Made by a program: the position numbers and the translations under genes
In this document: piece by piece, positions 29,966-39,493 of the stretch
How the letters are laid out: every line of letters begins with the position of its first letter
How positions within the stretch are numbered: position 1 is the first letter of the stretch
Assembly: GCA_945901095.1 (NCBI GenBank)
Contig: CAMDKQ010000004.1
Location: 1 to 45,623 of the forward strand
Origin: Bifidobacterium breve
Lineage (GTDB): Bacteria; Actinomycetota; Actinomycetes; S36-B12
Direction: 5' to 3'
Length of the DNA stretch: 45,623 nt
Notes under the pieces: generated by a model
Told to the model about the DNA's origin: nothing
Seen by the model: the letters and a program-made list of their open reading frames with translations, nothing else
Databases searched by the model: none

Positions 29966-30955
29966 TCACCCTTCCGCTGAATCTTCATGCCCGCCCGTGA
30001 GTCGTCCCGCATGCGCGGTAGCCGTCGGATCCTTGCGGACCTTCAGCCATGACGCGATGACCACAACGACGAGCACGATCGCGATGACACCGAGTGACAT
30101 TTCAGTCGAGATCTTCGGCACGCCGGGGAACTGCTCGTGGAAGAAGGTGAGAACAAGCTTGACGCCGATGAAGACGAGAATGACCGCGAGTCCGGTCGAG
30201 AGATAGATGAGCTTGTCAAGGAGACCCTTGAGGAGGAAGTACAAGGCTCGCAGGCCAAGAAGCGCGAATGCATTTGCGGTAAACACCAAGTACGGGTCCT
30301 GGGTGACGCCGAATGTCGCCGGAATTGAATCGAGCGCGAAGAGCAAATCGGTGGCACCGATCGAAATCATGACGAGAAGGAGCGGGGTCGCCACCCGACG
30401 TGCGTCAATCCTGGTAAACATGCGCGTTCCGTCGTACTCGTCACTGAAGGGGACACGGGACCGGACGCGTCGAATGATGAAGTTGTCCATCGGGTCGGGA
30501 TCCTCATTGCGGTGCCGGGCAAGTTGGATCCCCGTCCAGATGAGGATCGCACCGAAGATCACGAAGGTGAAGGCGAATGCCGAGATGGCTGCCGCGCCGA
30601 TCGCGATGAAGATCGCACGGAAGATGAGTGCAAGCACGACACCAAAGAGCAGCACTCGCTGGTGCAGTGCAGCCGGAACCGCAAACTGCGCAAGGATGAT
30701 GATGAAGACGAACAGGTTGTCGACGCTCAGTGACTTCTCGACGAGATAGGCAGCGAAGTACTCCGTACCGACGGCGCTCCCCTGCCACACGATGAGCGCG
30801 ACGCCGAACGCAATCGCGACACCGACGTAGAACACCGACCAAAGTGCCGCCTCGCGGAACTTCACCTCATGAGGCTTGCGGCTCACCATCACGAAATCCA
30901 AGGCGATGAGCAGGAGGATCCCCACGACCGTTATGGCCCACAGGGTCAGTGACAT
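29966..30955 (-). CDS. TerC family integral membrane protein (copy 1)
   Basis: '[34 protein letters not shown]', '[42 protein letters not shown]'. Confidence 0.93.
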   Translation of the reverse strand: MSLTLWAITVVGILLLIALDFVMVSRKPHEVKFREAALWSVFYVGVAIAFGVALIVWQGSAVGTEYFAAYLVEKSLSVDNLFVFIIILAQFAVPAALHQRVLLFGVVLALIFRAIFIAIGAAAISAFAFTFVIFGAILIWTGIQLARHRNEDPDPMDNFIIRRVRSRVPFSDEYDGTRMFTRIDARRVATPLLLVMISIGATDLLFALDSIPATFGVTQDPYLVFTANAFALLGLRALYFLLKGLLDKLIYLSTGLAVILVFIGVKLVLTFFHEQFPGVPKISTEMSLGVIAIVLVVVVIASWLKVRKDPTATAHAGRLTGGHEDSAEG

Positions 30956-30956
30956 T

Positions 30957-31907
30957 TCATTTCTCCCTTGTTGATCGAGCTGATATGTAGCTCCAGATGA
31001 TGGTGACGGCGAGGACGGTGACGATCACGACGAGGGAAATCCAGACCGGGATGACAGGTACCGGTAGCGCGGTCGTCTCATGGATCGCCTGCAGGATGAG
31101 CTTGATTCCGATGAATCCGAGGATGATCGCGAGTCCCTTGCCGAGGTGCTTCAGGCTCCCGAGCAGGCCCTTGAGCAGGAAGAAGAGTTGGCGCAGGCCC
31201 ATGAGTGCGAAGGCGTTCGCGGTGAACACAATGTAGGCCTCGCTCGTAATCCCGAAGACCGCCGGGATGCTGTCGAGGGCGAAGAGTAGGTCGGTGGTAC
31301 CAATCGCGAGCATGACGAGCGCCATTGGCGTGAGCATCCGATGGCCCGCGACGATCGCCGTCAGCCTCGTCCCATTGAACTCGGTTGAGGTTGGAAAGCG
31401 CCGCGCAACAAAACGGACGAGGCCATTGCCGCCCGGGTCAGGCTCAGCATCCTCCTTGGCGAGCCATACCTTCCACGCGGTGAACAGCAGAAAGGCCCCA
31501 AATATGTAGAAGATGCCAGAGAAACGCGCGATGAGCTCCGCACCGACGACGATGAGGATGCCGCGCAGGATGAGGGCGATAACGATGCCGACGAGGAGCA
31601 CGCGATGCTGATAGGCAGCAGGCACCGCGAACGAGGTCATGATGACGAGGAAGACAAACAGGTTGTCGACGCTGAGCGAATACTCGGTGAGATAGCCGGC
31701 GATGAACTCACCCGAGTAGGCGACGCCGAAATACCAGCCGATGAACACGGCGAATAGCGCTGCAAGCCCAACGTAGAGGATGACCCAACGGGTCGCCTCC
31801 TTGGGGCCGAAGGGGTGCGGGCGCCGATCGACGATCACTAGGTCAAGTGTGATGACCCCGATGATTCCGATGATGGTTACCGCCCACAGCCATGCCGGAA
31901 CGATCAC
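30957..31907 (-). CDS. TerC family integral membrane protein (copy 2)
   Basis: '[34 protein letters not shown]', '[42 protein letters not shown]'; ATGA overlap with uvrB. Confidence 0.93.
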   Translation of the reverse strand: MIVPAWLWAVTIIGIIGVITLDLVIVDRRPHPFGPKEATRWVILYVGLAALFAVFIGWYFGVAYSGEFIAGYLTEYSLSVDNLFVFLVIMTSFAVPAAYQHRVLLVGIVIALILRGILIVVGAELIARFSGIFYIFGAFLLFTAWKVWLAKEDAEPDPGGNGLVRFVARRFPTSTEFNGTRLTAIVAGHRMLTPMALVMLAIGTTDLLFALDSIPAVFGITSEAYIVFTANAFALMGLRQLFFLLKGLLGSLKHLGKGLAIILGFIGIKLILQAIHETTALPVPVIPVWISLVVIVTVLAVTIIWSYISARSTREK

Positions 31908-33964
31908 GACCCCTGACCTTCCCTCATGCCCCGTAATTCCCGTTTCAGGTCGCCAACCTCATCGCGTAGCCGCGCAGCGAGTTCGAATTGCAGCTCGCCC
32001 GCTGCATGGTGCATTTGAGCGGTGAGGTCATCGATGAGTGTCACGAGTTCATCCTGTGCCTTTGGCCTGCGCCGATTCGATCCGTCGCCGGCCGCCGTCT
32101 CCTGCAGGAGAGCCGCCGTGTCGGCGTCCTCTCGCGCCAGCAGGTCGGTGATATCGGCGATCTTCTTTCGCAGTGGCTGCGGGTCAACTCCATGCGCAAC
32201 GTTGTAGGCAACCTGCTTGGCACGGCGCCTCGTTGTCTCGTCGATGGCCCGCTCCATCGAGGGGGTGATCTTGTCGGCATACATGTGGACCTGGCCAGAC
32301 ACATTGCGCGCCGCGCGGCCAATTGTCTGGATGAGCGAGGTCTCCGAGCGAAGGAAACCCTCCTTGTCGGCATCGAGGATCGCGACGAGCGACACTTCCG
32401 GGAGGTCAAGGCCCTCCCGGAGCAGGTTAATGCCGACGAGGACGTCGAAGACGCCCATACGGAGTTCACGCAGCAGTTCAACACGCCGCAGGGTGTCGAC
32501 CTCTGAATGGAGGTACTGCACCCGTATCCCGTTCTCGAGGAGGTAGTCAGTGAGGTCCTCGGACATCCGCTTCGTGAGGGTCGTGACGAGGACGCGTTCG
32601 TTCCGTGCTGCCCTCTGCTTGATCTCGTCCATGAGATCGTCAATTTGCCCCTTGGAAGGTTTGACGATGATTTCAGGATCGACGAGACCCGTTGGCCGGA
32701 TGACCTGTTCGACGAACTCGCCCCCAACCCGGCCAAGCTCATATGGACCCGGCGTCGCCGACAGGTACATCGTCTGGCCCACCCGCTCGACGAACTCATC
32801 CCATCGAAGTGGCCGGTTGTCCATCGCACTTGGGAGCCGAAAGCCGTGATCGACAAGCGTGCGCTTGCGACTCATGTCGCCCTCATACATTGCACCGATC
32901 TGTGGCACCGTTACATGAGACTCGTCGATCACGAGGAGGAAGTCCTCGGGAAAGTAGTCGATGAGGCAGTTGGGGGCGCTCCCTTGCTCACGGCCGTCGA
33001 TATGCCGTGAGTAGTTCTCAATACCTGCGCAAGATCCCATTTGTCTCATCATCTCGATGTCGTACGTGGTCCGCATCCGCAGCCGTTGCGCCTCGAGCAA
33101 CTTGCCTTGGGTCTCGAACTCGGCAAGCCGCTGCTCAAGTTCGGCCTCGATGCCTGCGACCGCCCGATCCATCCGCTCCGGACCAGCCACATAGTGCGTC
33201 GCCGGGAAGATGTAGATCTCCTTGTCCTCGGTGAGGATCTCCCCCGTCACCGGGTGCAGCGACATCAGTCGCTCAATCTCGTCTCCGAACATCTCGATCC
33301 GGATGGGGTGCTCCTCGTACACCGGGAACACCTCCACCGTGTCGCCCCGGACCCGGAAGGTGCCCCGCTGGAAGCTGATGTCGTTTCGGGTGTATTGGAT
33401 ATCGACAAACCTTCGAAGGAGTACATCACGCTCGATCGACTCTCCGATTCTGAGCCGGACCATCCGATCGACATACTCCTGGGGCGTGCCGAGGCCGTAG
33501 ATGGCAGACACGCTCGCCACGACGATGACGTCGCGCCTCGTCAGCAGACTGTTCGTCGCAGAGTGACGCAGTCGCTCAACCTCCTCGTTGATCGACGAGT
33601 CCTTCTCGATGAAGGTGTCGCTCTGCGGGATGTAAGCCTCGGGCTGGTAGTAGTCGTAATAAGAGACGAAGTACTCGACTGCGTTGTTGGGGAGAAGTTC
33701 CTTGAACTCCGAGGTCAACTGTGCGGCAAGGGTCTTATTCGGTGCCATGACAAGGGTCGGCCGCTGCAGTTCCTCGACAAGCCAGGCCGTTGTGGCGCTC
33801 TTGCCGGTGCCGGTCGCGCCGAGGAGCACAGTGTCTTGCTCCCCGGAACGAATGCGCTTTGCGAGGGCGGCGATGGCCGCCGGTTGGTCACCGGACGGCT
33901 CGAAGGGAGCTTTGACCTCGAAGGGGGCGACCCGCCGCTGAAGGTCGGTCACCGGCCTCGTCAT
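31904..33964 (-). CDS. uvrB: Excinuclease ABC subunit B
   Basis: '[14 protein letters not shown]', '[10 protein letters not shown]', '[33 protein letters not shown]', C-terminal UVR motif. Confidence 0.97.
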   Translation of the reverse strand: MTRPVTDLQRRVAPFEVKAPFEPSGDQPAAIAALAKRIRSGEQDTVLLGATGTGKSATTAWLVEELQRPTLVMAPNKTLAAQLTSEFKELLPNNAVEYFVSYYDYYQPEAYIPQSDTFIEKDSSINEEVERLRHSATNSLLTRRDVIVVASVSAIYGLGTPQEYVDRMVRLRIGESIERDVLLRRFVDIQYTRNDISFQRGTFRVRGDTVEVFPVYEEHPIRIEMFGDEIERLMSLHPVTGEILTEDKEIYIFPATHYVAGPERMDRAVAGIEAELEQRLAEFETQGKLLEAQRLRMRTTYDIEMMRQMGSCAGIENYSRHIDGREQGSAPNCLIDYFPEDFLLVIDESHVTVPQIGAMYEGDMSRKRTLVDHGFRLPSAMDNRPLRWDEFVERVGQTMYLSATPGPYELGRVGGEFVEQVIRPTGLVDPEIIVKPSKGQIDDLMDEIKQRAARNERVLVTTLTKRMSEDLTDYLLENGIRVQYLHSEVDTLRRVELLRELRMGVFDVLVGINLLREGLDLPEVSLVAILDADKEGFLRSETSLIQTIGRAARNVSGQVHMYADKITPSMERAIDETTRRRAKQVAYNVAHGVDPQPLRKKIADITDLLAREDADTAALLQETAAGDGSNRRRPKAQDELVTLIDDLTAQMHHAAGELQFELAARLRDEVGDLKRELRGMREGQGS

Positions 33965-33968
33965 GTCA

Positions 33969-34562
33969 TCACACTACGGCCTGAAGCTCATCCCAGACTC
34001 CACGCACCTGTCGCTCCGTGGCATTTAAGGAGCCCGCGTTGTCGATGACGAAGTCCGCCTCGGTCACCCGCATTGAACGGGACACCTGCACCTCCATGCG
34101 CCGCCGCACATCCTCCTCATCTAAGCCGCGTCCGACAGCACGCTTGACCTGTAGCGCCTCGGGAACGTCTACGACAACGACCACATCGACTAATTGCGCC
34201 TGATCAGTCTCCAAGAGCAATGGCATGTCGTAGAGCACGACACCCGATAATGCGGCGGCCGCCAGCCTTCGCTCGCTCTCGACCCTGATGAGGGGGTGCA
34301 TGATCGCGTTGAGCCGCTCCGTCGCGGTCCGATCCTGAAAGGCAATGTTCGCTAGTTCACTGCGTCGAAGTGAGCCGTCGGGGGCGATGATCCCGTCTCC
34401 GAACTCGTCGACAAGTGCCTGCAGCGCGGGCTGGCCCGGTTCGACGAGTTCACGTGAGATCGCATCGGCGTCGATCACGACAGCGCCGAGTGTGGCGAAC
34501 ATTGCCGCGACCGTCGACTTGCCGGAGCCGATACCACCGGTGAGTCCGATTTTCATCATCAC
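33969..34562 (-). CDS. coaE: Dephospho-CoA kinase
   Basis: '[40 protein letters not shown]', '[12 protein letters not shown]'. Confidence 0.96.
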   Translation of the reverse strand: MMMKIGLTGGIGSGKSTVAAMFATLGAVVIDADAISRELVEPGQPALQALVDEFGDGIIAPDGSLRRSELANIAFQDRTATERLNAIMHPLIRVESERRLAAAALSGVVLYDMPLLLETDQAQLVDVVVVVDVPEALQVKRAVGRGLDEEDVRRRMEVQVSRSMRVTEADFVIDNAGSLNATERQVRGVWDELQAVV

Positions 34563-34585
34563 CTCACCCTAGCGACCCCGTGAAC

Positions 34586-34630
34586 GCACGCAGGCGGCCA
34601 CCGGCTCAATGCCAGCGCCCGCCTGCGTGC
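34586..34630 (-). terminator. Hairpin downstream of rpsA
   Basis: GCACGCAGGCGG (34586-34597) / CCGCCTGCGTGC (34619-34630), perfect 12-bp arms, 21-nt loop; no U tract. Confidence 0.6.
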
Positions 34631-34646
34631 AGCGACTCTTCGGGGA

Positions 34647-36104
34647 CTAGTCCCCGGCAAGCTTGTCGCGAAGTGCCTGAAGCGCCTCGTCCGAGGCCAA
34701 TGCGCCCTCGCCGTCATTGGACTCGCTCGAGTACGACGACACGTTCTCGCCGGACTCCAGTGCGGCCGCCTGATCTGCGCTGCGTGCCTCTTCGATTTGC
34801 TTGCGATGGGCCTCCCATCGCGAGTGAGCCTCGGAGTACTCCTTCTCCCACTGCGCACGCTGGTCCTCGAAATCGGCCTTCCACTCGCCTGTCTCCGGAT
34901 CGAAGCCCTCCGGACCGACGTAGCCGCCAGCCTCATCGAATGCTGGCGCCATGCCGTAGAGGTACGGATCAAACTCCTCCACCGCCTGCGCATCAGAGGA
35001 GTCGTTCGCCTGCTTAAGCGAAAGCGAGATGCGCCGGCGCTCGAGGTCAATGTCGATGACCTTGACGAAGATGTCGTCATTGACCTGAACGATCTGCTCC
35101 GGCAGCTCGATGTGACGCTCGGCGAGCTCCGAGATGTGGACGAGGCCCTCGATGCCCTCGTCGACGCGTACGAATGCACCGAACGGCACAAGCTTGGTGA
35201 CCTTGCCAGGAACGACCTGACTGATCGCGTGGGTCCGGGCGAAGTGCTGCCACGGATCCTCTTGCGTCGCCTTGAGCGACAGCGACACTCGCTCGCGGTC
35301 CATGTCGACGTCGAGGACCTCGACGGTGACCTCCTGACCAACCTCGACTACCTCGGACGGGTGATCAATGTGCTTCCAAGACAACTCAGAAACGTGGACG
35401 AGGCCGTCAACGCCACCGAGGTCGACGAAGGCGCCGAAGTTGACGATGGACGAGACGACGCCGGTGCGGATCTGCCCCTTCTGAAGCTGCTTGAGGAAGG
35501 TGTTGCGCACCTCGCTCTGGGTCTGCTCAAGCCAAGAGCGACGGGAGAGCACAACGTTGTTGCGGTTCTTGTCGAGCTCGATGATCTTTGCCTCGAGCAC
35601 CTTGCCGACATACGGCTGGAGGTCGCGGACCCGGCGCATCTCGACAAGGGATGCCGGGAGGAAGCCGCGCAGGCCGATATCGATGATGAGACCGCCCTTG
35701 ACGACCTCAATGACCATGCCTTCGACGACGCCATCCTCGTCCTTAACCTTCTCGATCGTGCCCCACGCACGCTCGTACTGGGCGCGCTTCTTGGACAGGA
35801 TGAGCCGGCCTTCCTTGTCCTCCTTCTGGAGGACGAGGGCCTCGACGTGGTCACCCACGGAGACGACCTGGCTGGGATCGACATCATGCTTGATCGACAG
35901 TTCGCGAGAGGGGATGACACCCTCGGTCTTGTAACCGATGTCGAGGAGGACCTCGTCGCGGTCAACCTTGACGATGATGCCTTCGACGATGTCACCGTCA
36001 TTGAAGAACTTGATGGTCGCATCGATTGCGGCGAGGAAGTCTTCCTCTGAGCCGATGTCGTTGATGGCGACCTGAGCGGGGATTGCGCGAGTGATTACGG
36101 TCAT
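34647..36104 (-). CDS. rpsA: 30S ribosomal protein S1
   Basis: 485 aa, four S1 repeats, e.g. 'GDIVEGIIVKVDRDEVLLDIGYKTEGVIPSRELS', 'RTGVVSSIVNFGAFVDLGGVDGLVHVSELSWKH'. Confidence 0.97.
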   Translation of the reverse strand: MTVITRAIPAQVAINDIGSEEDFLAAIDATIKFFNDGDIVEGIIVKVDRDEVLLDIGYKTEGVIPSRELSIKHDVDPSQVVSVGDHVEALVLQKEDKEGRLILSKKRAQYERAWGTIEKVKDEDGVVEGMVIEVVKGGLIIDIGLRGFLPASLVEMRRVRDLQPYVGKVLEAKIIELDKNRNNVVLSRRSWLEQTQSEVRNTFLKQLQKGQIRTGVVSSIVNFGAFVDLGGVDGLVHVSELSWKHIDHPSEVVEVGQEVTVEVLDVDMDRERVSLSLKATQEDPWQHFARTHAISQVVPGKVTKLVPFGAFVRVDEGIEGLVHISELAERHIELPEQIVQVNDDIFVKVIDIDLERRRISLSLKQANDSSDAQAVEEFDPYLYGMAPAFDEAGGYVGPEGFDPETGEWKADFEDQRAQWEKEYSEAHSRWEAHRKQIEEARSADQAAALESGENVSSYSSESNDGEGALASDEALQALRDKLAGD

Positions 36105-36247
36105 TGAGTAGGGAATCCGATGGATAGGAGGAGTGCTCCGCGGGCGCGCAGCCCCTTAAGACTACGCCTACGCGCCTCTACGGGTCATCCCGGGTGAGCC
36201 GGTCTCCTCGGCTACTCCGTCTTCGACCCGCCATTGCGTGTCGCCCT

Positions 36248-38893
36248 CTAGTGAGCGGCCTCATGCCACGACGATCCCAGACCCACCGATACATCAAGGG
36301 GGACCGTGAGGTCGCCCGCACTCGCCATCGCTGATCGCACGAGCGCTTCGAGCCGATCCGCCTCGCCTCCAGCCACCTCGAGCACCAGTTCATCATGAAC
36401 TTGCAGCAGGATCCGGCTGCGAAGTCCGGCCGACCGGATGCTCTCCTCGACACCAAGCATGGCGATCTTCATGATGTCCGCTGCCGTGCCCTGAATCGGC
36501 GCATTGAGTGCCATGCGCTCTGCCATCTCGCGACGCTGGCGGTTATCGCTGTTGAGGTCAGGAAGGTACCGGCGGCGTCCGAACATGGTCTGCGTATACC
36601 CGGTGCCGCGCGCCTCGGCCACGACCTTGGCCAAGTAGTCGCGGACCCCGCCGAATCGAGTGAAGTACTCCTGCATGAGAAGCCTCGCCTCCTCCGGCGA
36701 GATACCGAGTTGCTGTGACAGGCCGTATGCCGACAGGCCGTAGGCGAGGCCATAGGACATCGCCTTGATCCGGCGGCGCATCTCGGCATCGACAGCCGAG
36801 GCCGGCACACCGAAGACCTGGCTCGCAACAGTCGTGTGCAGGTCCTCGCCGCTCTGGAATGCGGCGATGAGCCCGGCGTCAGCCGAGGCATGCGCCATGA
36901 TCCGCATTTCGATCTGACTGTAATCGGCGGTCATGAGCGACTCGAATCCCTCGCCCACGATGAAGCAGGCCCTGATGCGCCGGCCCTCATCGGTGCGCAC
37001 CGGAATGTTCTGCAAATTCGGGTCGGCGCTCGAGAGTCGTCCGGTTGCAGCGACGGTCTGATTGAACGTTGTGTGGATTCGCTGGGTCGCATCGGCAAGC
37101 GGGACGAGGCCCTCGACGGTCTGGCGCAGCTTCGATCGGTCGCGCCACAGGAGGAGCTGCTCGAGCAGCGGGTCGCGGGTCTGAGTGAACAGCGACTGCA
37201 GCGCATCAGCATCGGTCGTGTACCCGGTCTTGATTTTCTTCGTCTTCGGGAGTCCCCGCTCGTTGAAGAGGATCTCCTGGAGCTGCTTCGGGGAACCAAG
37301 GTTGAAGGGGCGCCCCACGAGCTCGTGGGCCTTCTCCTCAGCCTGCCTCATCGACTCGCCAAACTCCGCCGAAAGGCCGCGGAGGCCCGCCATGTCCACG
37401 GCGATCCCATCGTGCTCCATCTGGGCGAGGAGTCCTGTGAGGGGTAGCTCCATGTCGACGAGCAAGGAACGCACGCCCTCCGCATCGATGACCTCGCCAA
37501 GAGCACCGACGAGCTCACAGATCGCAAGCGCCTGCTGCGCCAACTCCTGGTGCGCGACCTCGGAACCCTCGTCGAAGGTGAGCTGATCTGCCACGGACTC
37601 GACCGTCAGCGAGCGGTGGAGTACCCGGTGCACGACATCGGGGAGTGCATACGAGCGTTGCTCGGGCGCCGCGAGATAAGCCGCAAGTGCGGTGTCCATG
37701 ACGAGTCCCTCAATGGTCCCTCCGGCCGCAATGACCGCAAGGGCGGGGCCCTTGACATCGTTCCCCTGCTTGGGAATATCAGGGTTCGCCAGCCAGCCAA
37801 GGAGGGCTGCGGCGGACAACGGCTCGTCGCACTCGATGACGCCCGCCACGCCGAGGCCGTCGATGACGCAGGCGGCATCTAGCTCCCCAGTCCCCCTGCC
37901 CCATCGGCCGGCGAAGGCGATTGAGCACGGAACTTCGAGCGAGGTCAGCCACTCGGCCACCTTGGCTGACTCGATCACCGGCGCCTCGAGTAGTGGGGTC
38001 TGGACAATCGGCGGAGCACCACCAAGGTCCTGAGCCAGCAGTCGCTCCCGCAGGGCGCGGAACTGCAGGGTGTCGAAGAGCTGGTCGACCGCCGGAATAT
38101 CCCAGGGGCCTCTTGCGCAGTCACGCAGGTCAACCTCGATGGGCACATCGGCGCGCAGCTGGGTCAGGCGCCGGTTCGTCATCACCTGGGCAAGGCAGGC
38201 GCGGAGAGACTCACCCGCCTTGCCCTTCACCTCACCGACGCGATCGATGAGCCCATCGAGTGATCCATATTCCTGAATCCACTTCGCGGCCGTCTTCTCC
38301 CCCACGCCCGGAATCCCTGGCAGGTTGTCGCTGGGGTCGCCGCGGAGTGCCGCATAGTCCGGGTACTGCGTCGGGGTCAGCCCGTAGCGTTCCTCAACTG
38401 ATTCGGGTGTCATTCGAGCAAGATCGGATACGCCCTTTTTCGGGTACAGGACGGTCACGTTCCCGGTTACGAGCTGGAACGCATCGCGATCCCCGGTGAC
38501 GATGAGGACTTCGGTGCCGACCTCGGTCGCCTGCCGGGTGAGCGTCGCGATGATGTCGTCCGCCTCAAATCCGTCGAAGGAGACCGACCTGATGCCCAGG
38601 GCCTTGAGGACTTCCTCGATGAGGGCCACCTGCCCCTTGAACTCATCGGGCGATGACGATCTGTTCGCCTTGTACTCCGGGAACTCCTCGCTGCGGAACG
38701 TCTTTCGGGACACATCGAACGCAACGACAATCTGGTCGGGCTGCTCGTCGCGGAGCATGTTGATGAGCATCGACGTGAATCCGTACACGGCATTTGTGGG
38801 CTGACCTGTTGTGGTGGAAAAATTCGCGACTGGCAGGGCAAAGAAGGCCCGGTAGGCGAGGGAATGTCCATCAAGGAGCAGCACGCGGGTCAC
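36248..38893 (-). CDS. polA: DNA polymerase I
   Basis: 881 aa; 'LLLDGHSLAYRAFFAL' 5' nuclease, 'TADYSQIEMRIMAHASAD', 'RRRIKAMSYGLAYGLSAYGLSQQLGIS', 'LLQVHDELVLEV'; GTG start. Confidence 0.97.
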   Translation of the reverse strand: MTRVLLLDGHSLAYRAFFALPVANFSTTTGQPTNAVYGFTSMLINMLRDEQPDQIVVAFDVSRKTFRSEEFPEYKANRSSSPDEFKGQVALIEEVLKALGIRSVSFDGFEADDIIATLTRQATEVGTEVLIVTGDRDAFQLVTGNVTVLYPKKGVSDLARMTPESVEERYGLTPTQYPDYAALRGDPSDNLPGIPGVGEKTAAKWIQEYGSLDGLIDRVGEVKGKAGESLRACLAQVMTNRRLTQLRADVPIEVDLRDCARGPWDIPAVDQLFDTLQFRALRERLLAQDLGGAPPIVQTPLLEAPVIESAKVAEWLTSLEVPCSIAFAGRWGRGTGELDAACVIDGLGVAGVIECDEPLSAAALLGWLANPDIPKQGNDVKGPALAVIAAGGTIEGLVMDTALAAYLAAPEQRSYALPDVVHRVLHRSLTVESVADQLTFDEGSEVAHQELAQQALAICELVGALGEVIDAEGVRSLLVDMELPLTGLLAQMEHDGIAVDMAGLRGLSAEFGESMRQAEEKAHELVGRPFNLGSPKQLQEILFNERGLPKTKKIKTGYTTDADALQSLFTQTRDPLLEQLLLWRDRSKLRQTVEGLVPLADATQRIHTTFNQTVAATGRLSSADPNLQNIPVRTDEGRRIRACFIVGEGFESLMTADYSQIEMRIMAHASADAGLIAAFQSGEDLHTTVASQVFGVPASAVDAEMRRRIKAMSYGLAYGLSAYGLSQQLGISPEEARLLMQEYFTRFGGVRDYLAKVVAEARGTGYTQTMFGRRRYLPDLNSDNRQRREMAERMALNAPIQGTAADIMKIAMLGVEESIRSAGLRSRILLQVHDELVLEVAGGEADRLEALVRSAMASAGDLTVPLDVSVGLGSSWHEAAH

Positions 38894-38899
38894 CGTGCG

Positions 38900-38905
38900 A
38901 TCCTA
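38900..38905 (-). promoter_or_regulatory. Candidate -10 box (TAGGAT) for leaderless polA
   Basis: Minus strand TAGGAT-CGCACG-GTG: TANNNT exactly 6 nt before the start codon. Confidence 0.5.
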
Positions 38906-38949
38906 GGGCGCACCCCGCAGCGGCACTCGAACCGCGCTCTAGCCTCGCC

Positions 38950-38955
38950 TAGAGT
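38950..38955 (+). promoter_or_regulatory. Candidate -10 box (TAGAGT) for the leaderless thioesterase gene
   Basis: TAGAGT-GTTGCG-ATG: TANNNT exactly 6 nt before the ATG at 38962. Confidence 0.5.
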
Positions 38956-38961
38956 GTTGCG

Positions 38962-39387
38962 ATGGTCAATGACATGGTGGAGCAATTCAACGCGGCAAGT
39001 GCGGGCGGCCTCGCGCAGCGCATGGGGATCGTCATCACCGCCGCCGAGCAAGGGCGGGTGGAAGCAACGATGCCCGTCGATGGCAATACGCAGCCCTACG
39101 GCCTGCTGCACGGCGGTGCCAGCGCCGCACTCGCCGAGACCATCGGATCGATTGCGGGCGCCATTCACGCCGGCCCAAGCCGGATGATCGTCGGCGTTGA
39201 CCTTTCATGCACTCATCACCGGGCGGTTCGGAGCGGAACGGTGACCGGCATAGCCACCGCCCTCCATGAAGGGGGAACCGTCGCGACCTACGCAATCCGT
39301 ATTTCTGACGAGGACGATCGACTCGTGTGCACGGCGCGCCTGACCTGCCTCGTACGCGCCCTTCCGGCCAAAAAAACTGGCCAGTAA
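38962..39387 (+). CDS. PaaI-type hotdog-fold thioesterase
   Basis: 'MPVDGNTQPYGLLHGGASAALAETIGSIAG', 'VGVDLSCTHHRAVRSGTVTG'. Confidence 0.92.
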   Translation: MVNDMVEQFNAASAGGLAQRMGIVITAAEQGRVEATMPVDGNTQPYGLLHGGASAALAETIGSIAGAIHAGPSRMIVGVDLSCTHHRAVRSGTVTGIATALHEGGTVATYAIRISDEDDRLVCTARLTCLVRALPAKKTGQ

Positions 39388-39493
39388 CATCGTTGCCGCA
39401 CCTCCGTCGTCGATTCTGGTTATGCTGCCGAAATCTTCGAATGAACGCGCGATGAACGACGTCCACGAGCACGAATGCTGCAAGGAGGGGTCA

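Noticed and set aside
31904-31960. yybP-ykoY type riboswitch upstream of the terC pair
   Set aside because: terC copy 2 overlaps uvrB by 4 bp, so there is no leader region to host a riboswitch.
33041-34048. 335-aa plus-strand ORF antisense to uvrB
   Set aside because: Shadow ORF of uvrB/coaE; no family features.
34797-36050. 417-aa plus-strand ORF antisense to rpsA
   Set aside because: Mirror ORF caused by high GC codon bias in rpsA; low-complexity L/D/E/V-rich protein, no recognisable motif, and rpsA on the other strand is unambiguous.
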